From contig NZ_FOXM01000003.1 in the NCBI RefSeq assembly GCF_900115715.1, forward strand, positions 1 through 64,000: a stretch of DNA of 64,000 nt. The letters are read 5' to 3'. The position numbers and the translations under genes were made by a program. The notes below the pieces were generated by a model. That model made no database searches, was not told where the DNA came from, and was given only the letters and a program-made list of their open reading frames with translations. Within the stretch, counting starts at the first letter, position 1; the number at the start of each line of letters is the position of its first letter. This DNA is from Geopseudomonas sagittaria (lineage in GTDB: Bacteria > Pseudomonadota > Gammaproteobacteria > Pseudomonadales > Pseudomonadaceae). Below, in pieces: positions 26,321 through 35,147 of this stretch.

Positions 26321-27169
26321 TCAGGCGCCGACCGGCACGCGCCAGTCGGCGATGATGCCCTGCTCCAGGGCGAACGGCTGGGCGGCGATGGTGCGCTTCT
26401 GGAACCGCTCGGCCTCGGGGGCGGTGGCCAGCCAGAGCATGACCCGCGCCGGTACCTCGGGCGGCGCCACGCCGCCGCGCAGGGCGATGACGCCCTTGTC
26501 GCCGATGGTGGCCTTGAGCGCCTCGGTGGTGACCACACCGGGGTTGACGGTATAGGCGCGGATACCGCGCTCGCCCAGCTCGGTGCTCAACACCCCGGAC
26601 AGGCGCGACACCGTGGCCTTGCCGGCGCCGTAGGCGTAGCCCCAGCCGCCACGGCCGGCCGCCACCGGCGGATCGCTCTCGCCGGCGCCGGAGGTAACGT
26701 TGATGATCACCCCGTCGCCGCGCTCGAGCATCTGCGGCAGCACCGCGCGGGAGGCGAGGAACGGCGCCAGCAGGTAGCCCTGGTAGACGCGCAGCAGGGT
26801 GTCCGCCTCGAGTTCGAGGAACGGCAGGTTGAGGTCGCCGCCCTGGTAGATGGCGTTGTTGACCAGCACGTCGATGCGCCCGAAGTGCTCGAGCACCGCG
26901 GCGCAGGCCGCGCACACCGAGTCCGCGTCGAGCAGATCCATGCGCACCACGAAGGCTTCCCGGCCCGACTCGCGGATGGCCGCGGCGGTCGAGGCCAGAC
27001 TGCCGGGCAGCGGCGTGCCGTCCGGGTTGCGCAGCGCGTGCTGGTGGGCCTCGCCCTCCTCCAGCGTGCGCGCGCTGATCGCCACGTCGAAGCCGGCGCG
27101 AGCGAAGGCCAGCGCCGTCTCGCGGCCGATGCCCCGGCTGGCGCCGGTGATGAATGCCACCTTGTTCAT
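26321..27169 (-). CDS. Short-chain dehydrogenase/reductase
   Basis: NAD(P)-dependent oxidoreductase of 282 residues. The cofactor motif TGASRGIG lies at 8-15, NNAIYQGG follows mid-protein, the catalytic Ser is in INVTSGAGE and the Tyr/Lys pair in YAYGAGK. The ATG at 27169 opens directly into the Rossmann fold. It sits between hsdA and kshA on the same strand, but a repeat and a hairpin separate it from hsdA and I see no operator of its own. A hydroxysteroid or steroid acyl-CoA dehydrogenase role is plausible. Confidence 0.83.
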   Translation of the reverse strand: MNKVAFITGASRGIGRETALAFARAGFDVAISARTLEEGEAHQHALRNPDGTPLPGSLASTAAAIRESGREAFVVRMDLLDADSVCAACAAVLEHFGRIDVLVNNAIYQGGDLNLPFLELEADTLLRVYQGYLLAPFLASRAVLPQMLERGDGVIINVTSGAGESDPPVAAGRGGWGYAYGAGKATVSRLSGVLSTELGERGIRAYTVNPGVVTTEALKATIGDKGVIALRGGVAPPEVPARVMLWLATAPEAERFQKRTIAAQPFALEQGIIADWRVPVGA

Positions 27170-27222
27170 TGCAGACTCCTTGAGTGAAATCCTCGGCCCG
27201 GTCAGGGCAATCGCACAATCCG

Positions 27223-27283
27223 CTGCAGGGGCGAATTCATTCGCCTGACGCGGCCACGCTGGCGAATGAATTCGCCCCTGCAG
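27223..27283. repeat. REP-like palindromic element, copy 2
   Basis: Perfect 23-bp arms at 27223-27245 and 27261-27283 with a 15-base loop. Outer ends are CTGCAGG rather than the TGTAGG of the other copies. Confidence 0.85.
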
Positions 27284-27340
27284 GCGGCTCAGTCTTGGCG
27301 CCGGACATGCCGCCCGGCATCGTCAATACGGACCAGAAAC

Positions 27341-27368
27341 GACGAGGCCACCCGCGGGTGGCCTCGTC
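27341..27368 (-). terminator. Hairpin terminator after hsdA
   Basis: A perfect 28-bp palindrome with 12-bp GC-rich arms (GACGAGGCCACC) begins 17 bases past the hsdA stop. The T-tract is weak (GTTTC), so termination is likely but may be partial. Confidence 0.6.
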
Positions 27369-27384
27369 TGGACGGCTGCAGCAA

Positions 27385-28152
27385 TCAGAAAAGCGCCGGA
27401 CGCACCATGGCATCCATGCCGCCATCGACGAACACCACGCTGCCGTGCACGAAGCTCGCCTGCGGCGACTGCAGGAAGGCCACCAGCGCGGCGATCTCCG
27501 CCGGCTGGCCGGCACGCCCCAGCGGAGCGACGAAGTCGCGCACCGCCTGGCCGAAGCGCGGATCGTCCTTGGAGGATTGGAGCAGCGGGGTCTCCACCGC
27601 GCCGGGCGCCACCACGTTGAGGCGCAGGCCGCGGCCGCCCCACTCCACCGCCTTCAACCGGGCGTAGCGGGTCACCGCATACTTGGAGGTGGCGTAGGCG
27701 ATGTGCGCCTGGTTCAGCTCGTTGGCCAGGGCGACGGCGCGCGCCTCGTCGCCGGCCAACATGGCCTCGGTCATCGGCTGGCTGTCGGCGCCCGGCTGGG
27801 TCGCGGCCACCGAGCCGATCACCAGCGCCGCGCCGTGCTCACCGCGGACCAGTGCATCGGCCAGGCCCTCGAGCAGCGCGCTGACGCCAAAGTGGTTGAC
27901 CGCGACGATCAGGCCGCTGGACGGCGCGGTGACGCCGAGGCCGGCGCAGCACACCAGGCCGTCGAGCACGCCGTCGCAACGGTCGAGCACGGCCTCGACC
28001 GCCGCCTGGCGGCCCTCGGGGGTGGACAGGTCGGCGATCACCTCGGCGTTGGCGCGGTCGATGCCGATGATCTGGTGGCCGGCGGCGCGCAGGGCGGCGC
28101 ACACGGCGGCGCCGATGCCCGACGCGGAACCGCTGACAGCTGTGACTGGCAT
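27385..28152 (-). CDS. hsdA: 3-alpha-hydroxysteroid dehydrogenase/carbonyl reductase (HsdA)
   Basis: SDR enzyme of 255 residues that interconverts 3-alpha-hydroxy- and 3-ketosteroids with NAD(H). It resembles Comamonas testosteroni HsdA along its whole length, as I recall that sequence: the shortened cofactor loop SGSASGIG (7-14), GHQIIGID followed by AEVIADLST, and the C-terminal VDGGMDAVMRP-like end. The catalytic set is Ser114, Tyr153 and Lys157. The ATG at 28152 has GAGGAGAG upstream. Its promoter carries the most symmetrical operator in the window, and the LuxR regulator gene lies immediately upstream. Confidence 0.92.
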   Translation of the reverse strand: MPVTAVSGSASGIGAAVCAALRAAGHQIIGIDRANAEVIADLSTPEGRQAAVEAVLDRCDGVLDGLVCCAGLGVTAPSSGLIVAVNHFGVSALLEGLADALVRGEHGAALVIGSVAATQPGADSQPMTEAMLAGDEARAVALANELNQAHIAYATSKYAVTRYARLKAVEWGGRGLRLNVVAPGAVETPLLQSSKDDPRFGQAVRDFVAPLGRAGQPAEIAALVAFLQSPQASFVHGSVVFVDGGMDAMVRPALF

Positions 28153-28183
28153 GGAAACTCTCCTCGATGGCTGGATCTGCCCC

Positions 28184-28232
28184 ACTCTAGGGGCGGCGCG
28201 AAGCGGGACGAATCGTCCAAGCGGACGATTCG
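28184..28232 (-). promoter_or_regulatory. Steroid-type promoter of hsdA with a perfect-arm operator
   Basis: CGAATCGTCC (28209-28218) and GGACGATTCG (28223-28232) form perfect 10-bp arms around a 4-base centre. TAGAGT (28184-28189) follows 21 bases from the operator on the gene strand. The site also lies just past the regulator gene stop. Confidence 0.75.
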
Positions 28233-28245
28233 CGCAGGCGGGGCT

Positions 28246-29439
28246 TCAGCCGCCGCGCAGCCGCTGGGTAGGGATCTCGGCCTGGCCCACCGCCATCACG
28301 CTGTTGAGCATGATGCGCACCAGTTCGGTCTGCCGGCGCACGCCGGTCTTGGAGAAGATCGCGCGCAGATGGGCGCGCGCCGTGTTGCGGCGGATGTTCA
28401 GCACCTCGGCGGCCTCCTCCAGCGACAGGCCGTTGGCCAGCTCGAGGCAGAGCGCCGTCTCCGCCGGCGTCAGGTTGAACAGCTGCTTGGTCACCGCGGT
28501 GCTGGCCAGCGACTTGCCGACGGCATCGCGGATGTACACCACCACCGCCGGCTGGCCCTTGCTTTCCGCCCATTCCAGCGAGGGCACCGACTCCACCACC
28601 ACCACCAGGCTGACCTGGCCGGAAGGCCGGGCGATCGACACCGCCTCGGCGATAGGCGGACTCTCCTTGCCCTGGCGGGCGAAGGCGCTGCGCACCAGGC
28701 GCTGCAGTTCGCGATTGTCGCTGGGGTAGGAGGCTTCCAGACGTCCGCCGACCAGCTTGAGACCGTCGGCGCCGGCGAGGATCTCCTGGGCGATGACGTT
28801 CTGCTGCAGGACGCGGCCGCTCTCGTCGAGCACGATGGTCGCCACCGACAGGCGGCCGATCGCCTGGGAATACAGAGCGCCCATCGACTGGCTGCGGTCC
28901 AGCTGGTTGTGCATGTTGAGGGCGCGACGCAGGTGCGGCAGGATCAGCTCGCACAGGGCGCGGTCGCGCACCGAGAACTTCGGCGCGGACTCCGGACGGG
29001 TGATGCGGAAGCGCAGCTTGCCGGAATCCGGGGTGGCGATGTCCACGCCCATCACGTGGTAGACGCCCTTCGGCCCGCACCAGTGCTGGTAGTAGGAGGA
29101 CTCGCGCCAGTCCTTCTCGCTCATCAGGTCGTCGACGGTGAACACCTTGTCGACCGGCTGGTTGATGAACGGGGTGCTGGAGTGCGGATAGGTCAGGTAG
29201 GTGACCTTGCCCTCGCCTTCGACGTTGCCGGCGACGATCATCAGGCCGGCATCCGACTGGTCGGGGACACGCAGGATCAGGGTCACGTAGTTGGCGACGA
29301 ACAGGTCGCGCAGCTGCTCCATGGGGATGTGCCACAGCCGGCTGTCCATCGCCGCGTCGTACAGGGCCGCGACCAGGCGATCGTATTCGGCCAGATCCAG
29401 GCCCGCCAGGGCATGGAGGTCTGCAGTTGTCTTTTCCAC
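28246..29439 (-). CDS. LuxR-family transcriptional activator, TeiR-like
   Basis: A 397-residue regulator with an N-terminal and central sensory region (about 1-320, including a PAS-like stretch beginning ATIVLDESGRVLQQN) and a C-terminal LuxR helix-turn-helix (about 330-392: LTPAETALCLELANGLSLEE, then RRNTARAHLRAIFSKTGV). Size and layout match TeiR, the testosterone-inducible activator of C. testosteroni, whose targets include hsdA. The GTG at 29439 is preceded by AGAGGTGAT; an in-frame ATG at 29496 lacks a ribosome site. An A-rich Crc-type motif (AATAACAA) lies in the leader near 29480. No copy of the operator precedes its own gene. Best candidate to bind the CTAGTCC-N4-GGACGATG sites. Confidence 0.85.
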   Translation of the reverse strand: MEKTTADLHALAGLDLAEYDRLVAALYDAAMDSRLWHIPMEQLRDLFVANYVTLILRVPDQSDAGLMIVAGNVEGEGKVTYLTYPHSSTPFINQPVDKVFTVDDLMSEKDWRESSYYQHWCGPKGVYHVMGVDIATPDSGKLRFRITRPESAPKFSVRDRALCELILPHLRRALNMHNQLDRSQSMGALYSQAIGRLSVATIVLDESGRVLQQNVIAQEILAGADGLKLVGGRLEASYPSDNRELQRLVRSAFARQGKESPPIAEAVSIARPSGQVSLVVVVESVPSLEWAESKGQPAVVVYIRDAVGKSLASTAVTKQLFNLTPAETALCLELANGLSLEEAAEVLNIRRNTARAHLRAIFSKTGVRRQTELVRIMLNSVMAVGQAEIPTQRLRGG

Positions 29440-29716
29440 CCTATCACCTCTTGCGGAAGCCGGCTCGTTGGCCGGCCCCTTGTTATTTTTGTCCATTCGA
29501 CAGGTCGCACCGGAAAACCGGGTACCGGCAGACTCCACCTGCCCGGCAATTACCCTCCTCCGGTGCTGCGCACACAAAACCTTGCACAACGGTTCCCGGC
29601 TGCCTCTCTTCCGGAAAACCTCGTGCCAGACAGCTTCCAGCAAACCCGGGGGCGCTACAACCGCAATTGGTCGAATACCCCGACGCCAGTCGCCGACCCG
29701 GCACGGGTCCTGCGCC

Positions 29717-32146
29717 CTACACCCCGACCGGGGCGTCGCGGCGACTGTCGAGCGCGGCGGCCGATCCGTCGTTGGCGTCCGCTGCAGCCGCCGTGCGGGC
29801 CACCACCAGCGGCCGACCCTGGTTGAACCAGGCGGCCATCGCCGGCAGCAGGAAGATCGCGCCGAACACGTTGACCAGGAACATGAAGGCCAGCAGCACG
29901 CCCATGTCGGCCTGGAACTTGAGGGTGGCGAAGGCCCAGGTGCACACGCCGATGGACATGGTCAGCGCGGTGAACACCGCCGCCGTGCCGCGCTGGCGCA
30001 TGGCCTCGTAGAAGGCATGGCGCAGGTCGCGGCCCGCCTCCATCTCGTGCTGGATGCGCTCGTAGAGGTAGATGCCGTAGTCGACCCCCACGCCCACCCC
30101 CAGCGCCACCACCGGCAGGGTGGCGACCTTGAGGCCGATGCCGAGCAGCGCCATCAGCGCGTTGCAGAGGATCGCCACGATGGCCAGCGGCACCAGGATG
30201 CACAGCACCGCGCGCAGGGAGCGGAAGGTCAGCCAGCAGAACAGCGCCACCGAACCGAACAGCGCGGCCAGCATCATCACCTCGGCGCGGTCCACCGCCT
30301 CGTTGGAGGCCGCCATGATGCCGGCGTTGCCGCCGGCCAGGCGGAAGCTCACCCCGGGGGTGACGTCGGCGGCGATGATGCGCTTGACCTCCTTGATCAC
30401 GTGGGCGACGGTCGCCCCCTCGTGGTCGGTGAGGAACATCAGGATCTGCATCTGCTGGCAGCCGTCGGTGACCATGCCCAGCTCCGACGAATAGGCGCGC
30501 GAGCCCTGCTGCAGCCCGCGTTCGGAGTTGGGGATCGCCGACCAGCGCGGGTTGCCCTCGTTGTTGCCGGAGATCACCACCTTGCCGGCGGCGGTGACGC
30601 TGGACACCGACTGCACCCCGGCGACGTGGCGCACGGCGAAGTCGAAGCGGTCCACCGCGCGCATCACCTGCGGGGTCAGACAGGCTTCCGGGTGGTCCTT
30701 GACCTCGACGAACACCGTCAGCACGTCGAGGCCGATGGCGTAGCTGCCGACGATCCGCGCGTTGTCGCGGTTGTAGCGCGAGTCGCTGCGCAGTTCCGGC
30801 GCGCCGGCGCCGATGTCGCCGGTCTGCAGCTCGCGGGCCTTCATGGTGCCGACGGCGAGCAGGGCCAGGCTGAGGGCGAATACCACCAGCGCCGGGCCGG
30901 GCTTGGCCAGGCCGGACACCCGCCACCACAGGGCGTGCTTGCGCTGCGGGTCCGGCTTGTTGCGGCACTGCGCCGAACGCTCCAGGCGCAGGTGGGAGAT
31001 GATGATCGGCAGCATCATCTTGTTGGTGACAATCATCAGCATCACGCCCAGGCAGGCGGTCACGCCCAGCTCGTGGACGATGGGGATGTCGATCAGCATG
31101 ATCACCGCGAAGCCCACGGCGTTCATCAGCAGCGCCAGCGAACCGGGGATGAAGATCTTGCAGAAGGCCGCGTGGGCCGCGGTCTGCGCGTCGGCGCCGG
31201 CCAGCACGTCCTGCTTCCAGGCGTTGGTCATCTGCACCGCGTGGGACACGCCAATGGAGAAGATCAGGAACGGCACCAGGATCGACATCGGGTCGATGCC
31301 CAGGCCCAGCAGCGGCAGCAGGCCGAGCAGCCAGACCACCGGCAGTAGCGCCACCACCAGCGCCACCACGGTCAGCTTGAGCGAGCGCGAATAGCCCCAC
31401 AGCAGCGCCGCGGTGATCAGGAAGGCCACCACGAAGAAGCCCATCACCGCGCCCAGGCCTTCGACCACGTCGCCGACCAGCTTGGCGAAGCCGACCACGT
31501 TGATCTCGATCTGCTCGTTGTTGTAGCGCGCGCGGATCTCCTCCAGACGCTTGGCCACCTCGGTGTAGGACACCTTCTCGCCGGTCTTCGGGTCGACGTC
31601 CTGCAGGTCGGCGCGCACCATCGCCGCCTTCAGATCGTTGGCCACCAGGCGGCCGACCTGCCCGGAACGGGCGGTGTTGTTGCGCACCTGCTCGAGGTCC
31701 TCGAGGGTCCCGGCGAAGCGCGGCGGCACCACCACGTCGCCGAAGAAGCCGTCCTCGGTCACCTCGACGTACTGCACGTTGGGGGTGAACAGCGAGGTCA
31801 CGCTGGAACGGCTGACCCCGGAGGTGAAGAACACGTCGTCGGTGACCTTGCGCAGGGTATCGAGGAACACCGGGTTGTAGATGTCGCCCTCGCCCTTCCA
31901 GCGCACGCTGACCAGGAAGCGGTTGGCGCCGCTGAATATCTTGCTGTATTCGAGGAAGTTCACCATGTAATCGTGACGCAGCGGGATCAGCTTGTTGAAG
32001 CCGGGATCCAGTCGGGTCTGCAGGGCGCTGGCGCCCAGGCCGACGGTGATGGCGACGAACAGCGCCATCAGCGCGCGACGGCGGGCCATCAGCAGGTCGG
32101 CACAGGCCTCGACCCAGCGATCCACCCGGGAGGTTTGCTCTTTCAT
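29717..32146 (-). CDS. MMPL/HpnN-type RND-superfamily permease 2
   Basis: An 809-residue inner-membrane permease closely similar to the one at 21011: the same DPMSILVPFLIFSIGVSHAV and GVGVGVDYGIYLYER motifs, and the same two helix clusters with two periplasmic loops. The ATG at 32146 has GAGGGTGA upstream; the ORF opens further up without support. It follows the YCF48-2 gene by 10 bases. The two RND/YCF48 pairs are evidently ancient duplicates and both carry steroid-type promoters. Unlike pair 1, pair 2 has no DUF1302/DUF1329 genes beside it. Confidence 0.87.
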   Translation of the reverse strand: MKEQTSRVDRWVEACADLLMARRRALMALFVAITVGLGASALQTRLDPGFNKLIPLRHDYMVNFLEYSKIFSGANRFLVSVRWKGEGDIYNPVFLDTLRKVTDDVFFTSGVSRSSVTSLFTPNVQYVEVTEDGFFGDVVVPPRFAGTLEDLEQVRNNTARSGQVGRLVANDLKAAMVRADLQDVDPKTGEKVSYTEVAKRLEEIRARYNNEQIEINVVGFAKLVGDVVEGLGAVMGFFVVAFLITAALLWGYSRSLKLTVVALVVALLPVVWLLGLLPLLGLGIDPMSILVPFLIFSIGVSHAVQMTNAWKQDVLAGADAQTAAHAAFCKIFIPGSLALLMNAVGFAVIMLIDIPIVHELGVTACLGVMLMIVTNKMMLPIIISHLRLERSAQCRNKPDPQRKHALWWRVSGLAKPGPALVVFALSLALLAVGTMKARELQTGDIGAGAPELRSDSRYNRDNARIVGSYAIGLDVLTVFVEVKDHPEACLTPQVMRAVDRFDFAVRHVAGVQSVSSVTAAGKVVISGNNEGNPRWSAIPNSERGLQQGSRAYSSELGMVTDGCQQMQILMFLTDHEGATVAHVIKEVKRIIAADVTPGVSFRLAGGNAGIMAASNEAVDRAEVMMLAALFGSVALFCWLTFRSLRAVLCILVPLAIVAILCNALMALLGIGLKVATLPVVALGVGVGVDYGIYLYERIQHEMEAGRDLRHAFYEAMRQRGTAAVFTALTMSIGVCTWAFATLKFQADMGVLLAFMFLVNVFGAIFLLPAMAAWFNQGRPLVVARTAAAADANDGSAAALDSRRDAPVGV

Positions 32147-32156
32147 CTGGTCACCC

Positions 32157-33131
32157 TCAGTCCTGCACGGCGGCGACGCCGCCGCGGAAACTCTTGAACA
32201 CGCCATGTTCGCCGCCGACCACCAGCACCCGTTCGTCCAGCGCCGATACCGAGGTCAGCGTGCCCAGGCCCTCGAGGCGCAGGCTGTCGAGCAGCATGCC
32301 CTCGCGATCGAAGCGGGTAACCACGCCGCCGCCGCCAACCACCAGCACGCCGCTCTGGCCGGGCAGCCGGGCGTGACCGTAGAGCGGCGCGGTATGGCCG
32401 AGCGGCACCTGGGTCCAGCTCTTGCCGAAGTCTGCGGTCACGAACACGTGGCCGCGCATGCCGTAGGCCAGCCAGCGCTGCGCCGACAGGCGTACCACGC
32501 CGAACAGCGAGCCCTTGTAGAAGGCCGGCAGCGCTTCCCAGTTCTGCCCGCCGTCGGCCGAACGCAGCACCGTGCCCTGCTCGCCGACCAGCATCAGGCT
32601 GCCGTCGGCGCCGCCGGCCATGCCGTTGAGGTGATAGCCGTCCACCGGCAGCTCGCGGGCCTGCCAACTGCGCCCGCCATCGCTGGAGACGAAGTACTTG
32701 CCGTAGCTGCCGTAGGCCACCACGGTGTTCTCGCCGCCGGCCCACACGCCGAGCAGCGGCTCGGCCAGCTCGGCGTCGATCAGCACTTCCTGCCAGTTCT
32801 TGCCGCCGTCCTCGGAGCGCAGGATCCAGCCGTCGTGACCGACCGCCACCAGGCGCTCGGCGGAGAGTGCCGCCACGCCGGTCAGCGCGCTGCCGCGCTT
32901 GGGCTCGACGCTGGCCTGCTGCCAGCTGTCGCCGAGGTCGTCGCTGGTGAGGATGATGCCCTGCTCGCCGACGGCGACCACCCGGCGGCCGTCGACGGCC
33001 ATATCGTTGATCAGCAGGCGGTCGGTGCGCAGCTGGGTGGCCGGCAGGGGGGGCGGCGTGCGGTGCGAGAAGGCGTACACGGCGGTCGCCGCCACCACGG
33101 CCGACATGGCGTAGGCGATCAGCTGGCGCAT
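32157..33131 (-). CDS. YCF48-type beta-propeller protein 2, membrane anchored
   Basis: A 324-residue protein with an N-terminal membrane anchor or uncleaved signal (about 3-20) and a propeller with Asp-box-like repeats (SDDLGDSW, SEDGGKNW, SSDGGRSW, SADGGQNW, TADFGKSW). Paralogue of the gene at 23437. The ATG at 33131 is preceded by GGAGGT, which lies inside a 14-codon upstream ORF that overlaps the start. It forms an operon with RND permease 2. Confidence 0.85.
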   Translation of the reverse strand: MRQLIAYAMSAVVAATAVYAFSHRTPPPLPATQLRTDRLLINDMAVDGRRVVAVGEQGIILTSDDLGDSWQQASVEPKRGSALTGVAALSAERLVAVGHDGWILRSEDGGKNWQEVLIDAELAEPLLGVWAGGENTVVAYGSYGKYFVSSDGGRSWQARELPVDGYHLNGMAGGADGSLMLVGEQGTVLRSADGGQNWEALPAFYKGSLFGVVRLSAQRWLAYGMRGHVFVTADFGKSWTQVPLGHTAPLYGHARLPGQSGVLVVGGGGVVTRFDREGMLLDSLRLEGLGTLTSVSALDERVLVVGGEHGVFKSFRGGVAAVQD

Positions 33132-33163
33132 GGCGACCTCCACAGGTGATTGAGTGCTTTCAT
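33119..33163 (-). CDS. Possible 14-residue leader peptide overlapping the YCF48-2 start
   Basis: An ATG at 33163 with AAGGGA upstream encodes MKALNHLWRSPCAS and stops 12 bases inside the YCF48-2 gene in another frame. The ribosome site of YCF48-2 lies within it. AACAAGAA (near 33180), an A-rich Crc-type motif, precedes it. It may couple or gate translation of the transporter operon. It may equally be chance. Confidence 0.3.
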   Translation of the reverse strand: MKALNHLWRSPCAS

Positions 33164-33237
33164 GCTGTCTTTCCCTTGTTCTTGTTGTGGGCGACCGCGA
33201 CGCGGCGGCCGCGCGACGCAGGCGTTGATACGGCCCG

Positions 33238-33284
33238 ATAGTCCGCAAGACAGAGCTGTGCCGGCATCGTCCATAAGGAGTACG
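33238..33284 (-). promoter_or_regulatory. Steroid-type promoter of the YCF48-2/RND-2 operon
   Basis: On the gene strand CTCC-TTAT-GGACGATG is followed after 21 bases by GACTAT (33238-33243). The left half is degenerate. Ten-base arms CTGTGCCGGC/GCCGGCACAG also enclose the operator. Confidence 0.5.
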
Positions 33285-33335
33285 CCGGCACAGAGGGGGG
33301 GAATGGGGATGGGCTGGGCTATCGGATGAGCCCGC

Positions 33336-33394
33336 TGTAGGGGCGAATTCATTCGCCTTTGCGAGGCGTTTTGGCGAATGAATGCGCCCCTATA
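33336..33394. repeat. REP-like palindromic element, copy 3
   Basis: Arms at 33336-33357 and 33373-33394, with two mismatches in the right arm. It lies between the thiolase stop and the YCF48-2 promoter. Confidence 0.8.
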
Positions 33395-33450
33395 CACGCC
33401 ATGGCCGAGTGGCATGGCGTCATGCGATTGCCCTGGGGGATGGGCGTAAC

Positions 33451-34665
33451 TCAGGCGATCTCGAACAGGCCGGCGGCACCCATGCCGCCACCGATGCACA
33501 TGGCCACCACCACGTAGCGCACGCCGCGGCGACGGCCTTCCAGCAGGGCATGGCCGACCATGCGCGCGCCGGACATGCCGAACGGATGGCCGATGGCGAT
33601 GGCGCCGCCGTTGACGTTGAGCCGGTCGTTGGGGATGCCCAGCACGTCGCGGCAGTGGATCACCTGGCAGGCGAAGGCCTCGTTGATCTCCCACAGGCCG
33701 ATGTCGGCCACGGTCAGGCCGAAGCGATTGAGCAGCTTGGGCACGGCGAACACCGGGCCGATGCCCATCTCCTCCGGCGCGCAGCCGGCCACGGCGATGC
33801 CGCGGTACACGCCGAGCGGCGCCAGGCCGCGGCGGGTGGCCTCGGCGCGGCTCATCAACAGGGTCGCCGCGGCGCCGTCGGAGAACTGCGAGGCGTTGCC
33901 GGCGGTGATGAACTCGCCCTGCGGCACCCACTTGCCGTCCTTCCACACCGGCTTCAGCGCGGCCAGATCCTCCAGCTTGGTCGACGGGCGGTTGCACTCG
34001 TCGCGGTCGGCGAGCACCTCCTCATGGCCGGTCGGGTTGCCCTCCTTGTCGAAGCACAGCTTGCGCGCGGCCAGCGGCACGATCTCGTCGGCGAACAGCC
34101 CGGCGGCCTGCGCCGCGGCGGTGCGCTGCTGGCTCTGCAGGGAATACTCGTCCTGGGCGGCGCGCGCGATGCCGTAGCGGCGCGAGACGATCTCGGCGGT
34201 CTCCAGCATCGGGATGTAGGCCGCCGGCACCACTTCCTGTACCGCCAGCGACTGCGCGCGGTAGCTGTTCTTGTGCTTGGTCTGGGTTAGCGACAGCGAC
34301 TCGACGCCGCCGGCCACCGCCACCTGCATCTCGCCGGCGATGATGCCCTTGGCGGCGACGCCGATGGTCATCAGGCCGGAGGCGCACATGCGGTCCAGCG
34401 CCATGCCCGGCACGGTGTCCGGCAGGCCGCCGGTGTAGGCGCACAGGCGGCCGATGTTGTAGGCCTGGGTGCCCTGTTGCACCGCCGCGCCCATGATCAC
34501 GTCCTCCACCGCGCCCGGCTCGATGCCGGCGCGCTCGACCACCGCGCGCACCACGTGGCCGCCGAGCACCGGCGCCTCGGTGTCGTTGAAGGAGCCGCGG
34601 AAGGACTTGGTCAGCGCGGTGCGCGCGGTGGATACGATCACCGCATCGTTCGGATTGGCTTGCAT
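33451..34665 (-). CDS. Acetyl-CoA acetyltransferase-family thiolase
   Basis: Thiolase of 404 residues that cleaves a 3-ketoacyl-CoA. Nucleophile Cys94 (DRMCASGL), the NEAFA motif, His360 (GHPFGMSG) and Cys390 (CIGGGMG) are all present. The ATG at 34665 lies 13 bases past the MaoC gene stop; longer starts have no support. Third gene of the ipdF-maoC-thiolase operon. It differs from the FadA6-like thiolase at 45881 and probably handles a different steroid-derived acyl-CoA, such as a side-chain or ring C/D intermediate. Confidence 0.88.
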   Translation of the reverse strand: MQANPNDAVIVSTARTALTKSFRGSFNDTEAPVLGGHVVRAVVERAGIEPGAVEDVIMGAAVQQGTQAYNIGRLCAYTGGLPDTVPGMALDRMCASGLMTIGVAAKGIIAGEMQVAVAGGVESLSLTQTKHKNSYRAQSLAVQEVVPAAYIPMLETAEIVSRRYGIARAAQDEYSLQSQQRTAAAQAAGLFADEIVPLAARKLCFDKEGNPTGHEEVLADRDECNRPSTKLEDLAALKPVWKDGKWVPQGEFITAGNASQFSDGAAATLLMSRAEATRRGLAPLGVYRGIAVAGCAPEEMGIGPVFAVPKLLNRFGLTVADIGLWEINEAFACQVIHCRDVLGIPNDRLNVNGGAIAIGHPFGMSGARMVGHALLEGRRRGVRYVVVAMCIGGGMGAAGLFEIA

Positions 34666-34678
34666 GGGAATCTCTCGC

Positions 34679-35137
34679 TCAGTTGAAGGTGTAGCGGCTG
34701 ATGGTGTCGACCACGCAGCCCGGGCGGTCGCCGCCCTCGATCTCGACGCTGACCCGCACGGTGGCCTGCACCGCTGCGCCGATCGCCTCGACGCGGACAA
34801 TCTCGGCGCGGCCGCGCACCCGCGCGCCGACCTTGACCGCCGCCGGGAAGCGCACGCGGTCGCAGCCGTAGTTGACGCCCATGCGCAGGTTGTCGACCTC
34901 GATCAGCTGCGGCAGGAACAGGTTGACCAGGGACAGGGTCAGGTAGCCGTGGGCGATGCAGCCGCCGAACGGGCCGCTGGCGGCGCGCTCGGGGTCGACG
35001 TGGATCCACTGGTGGTCGCCGGTGGCCTCGGCGAACAGGTTGACCCGCGCCTGGTCGATCTGCAGCCAGTCGGTGGCACCCAGGTCCTGGCCCTCGGCGG
35101 CGAGCAGCTCGGCAGCACTGGAAAAGATGGTGGTCAT
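34679..35137 (-). CDS. MaoC-type (R)-hydratase
   Basis: Hot-dog-fold enoyl-CoA hydratase of 152 residues. The hydratase motif is [18 protein letters not shown], with Asp41 and His46 as the catalytic pair, followed by [22 protein letters not shown] precedes the ATG at 35137. It lies 10 bases after ipdF and 13 before the thiolase, so the three genes give a hydratase, dehydrogenase and thiolase set for one beta-oxidation turn. Confidence 0.88.
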   Translation of the reverse strand: MTTIFSSAAELLAAEGQDLGATDWLQIDQARVNLFAEATGDHQWIHVDPERAASGPFGGCIAHGYLTLSLVNLFLPQLIEVDNLRMGVNYGCDRVRFPAAVKVGARVRGRAEIVRVEAIGAAVQATVRVSVEIEGGDRPGCVVDTISRYTFN

Positions 35138-35147
35138 GGCGCGCTCC

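Noticed and set aside
26184-27218. Upstream extension of the kshA frame to 27218
   Set aside because: The extension is antisense-free but overlaps the SDR gene in another frame and is arginine-rich noise; the promoter and conserved start lie at 26183.
33256-33293. Ten-bp arms around the YCF48-2 operator as a terminator
   Set aside because: No T-tract on either strand and the location is upstream of a promoter -10; more likely part of the operator region or chance.
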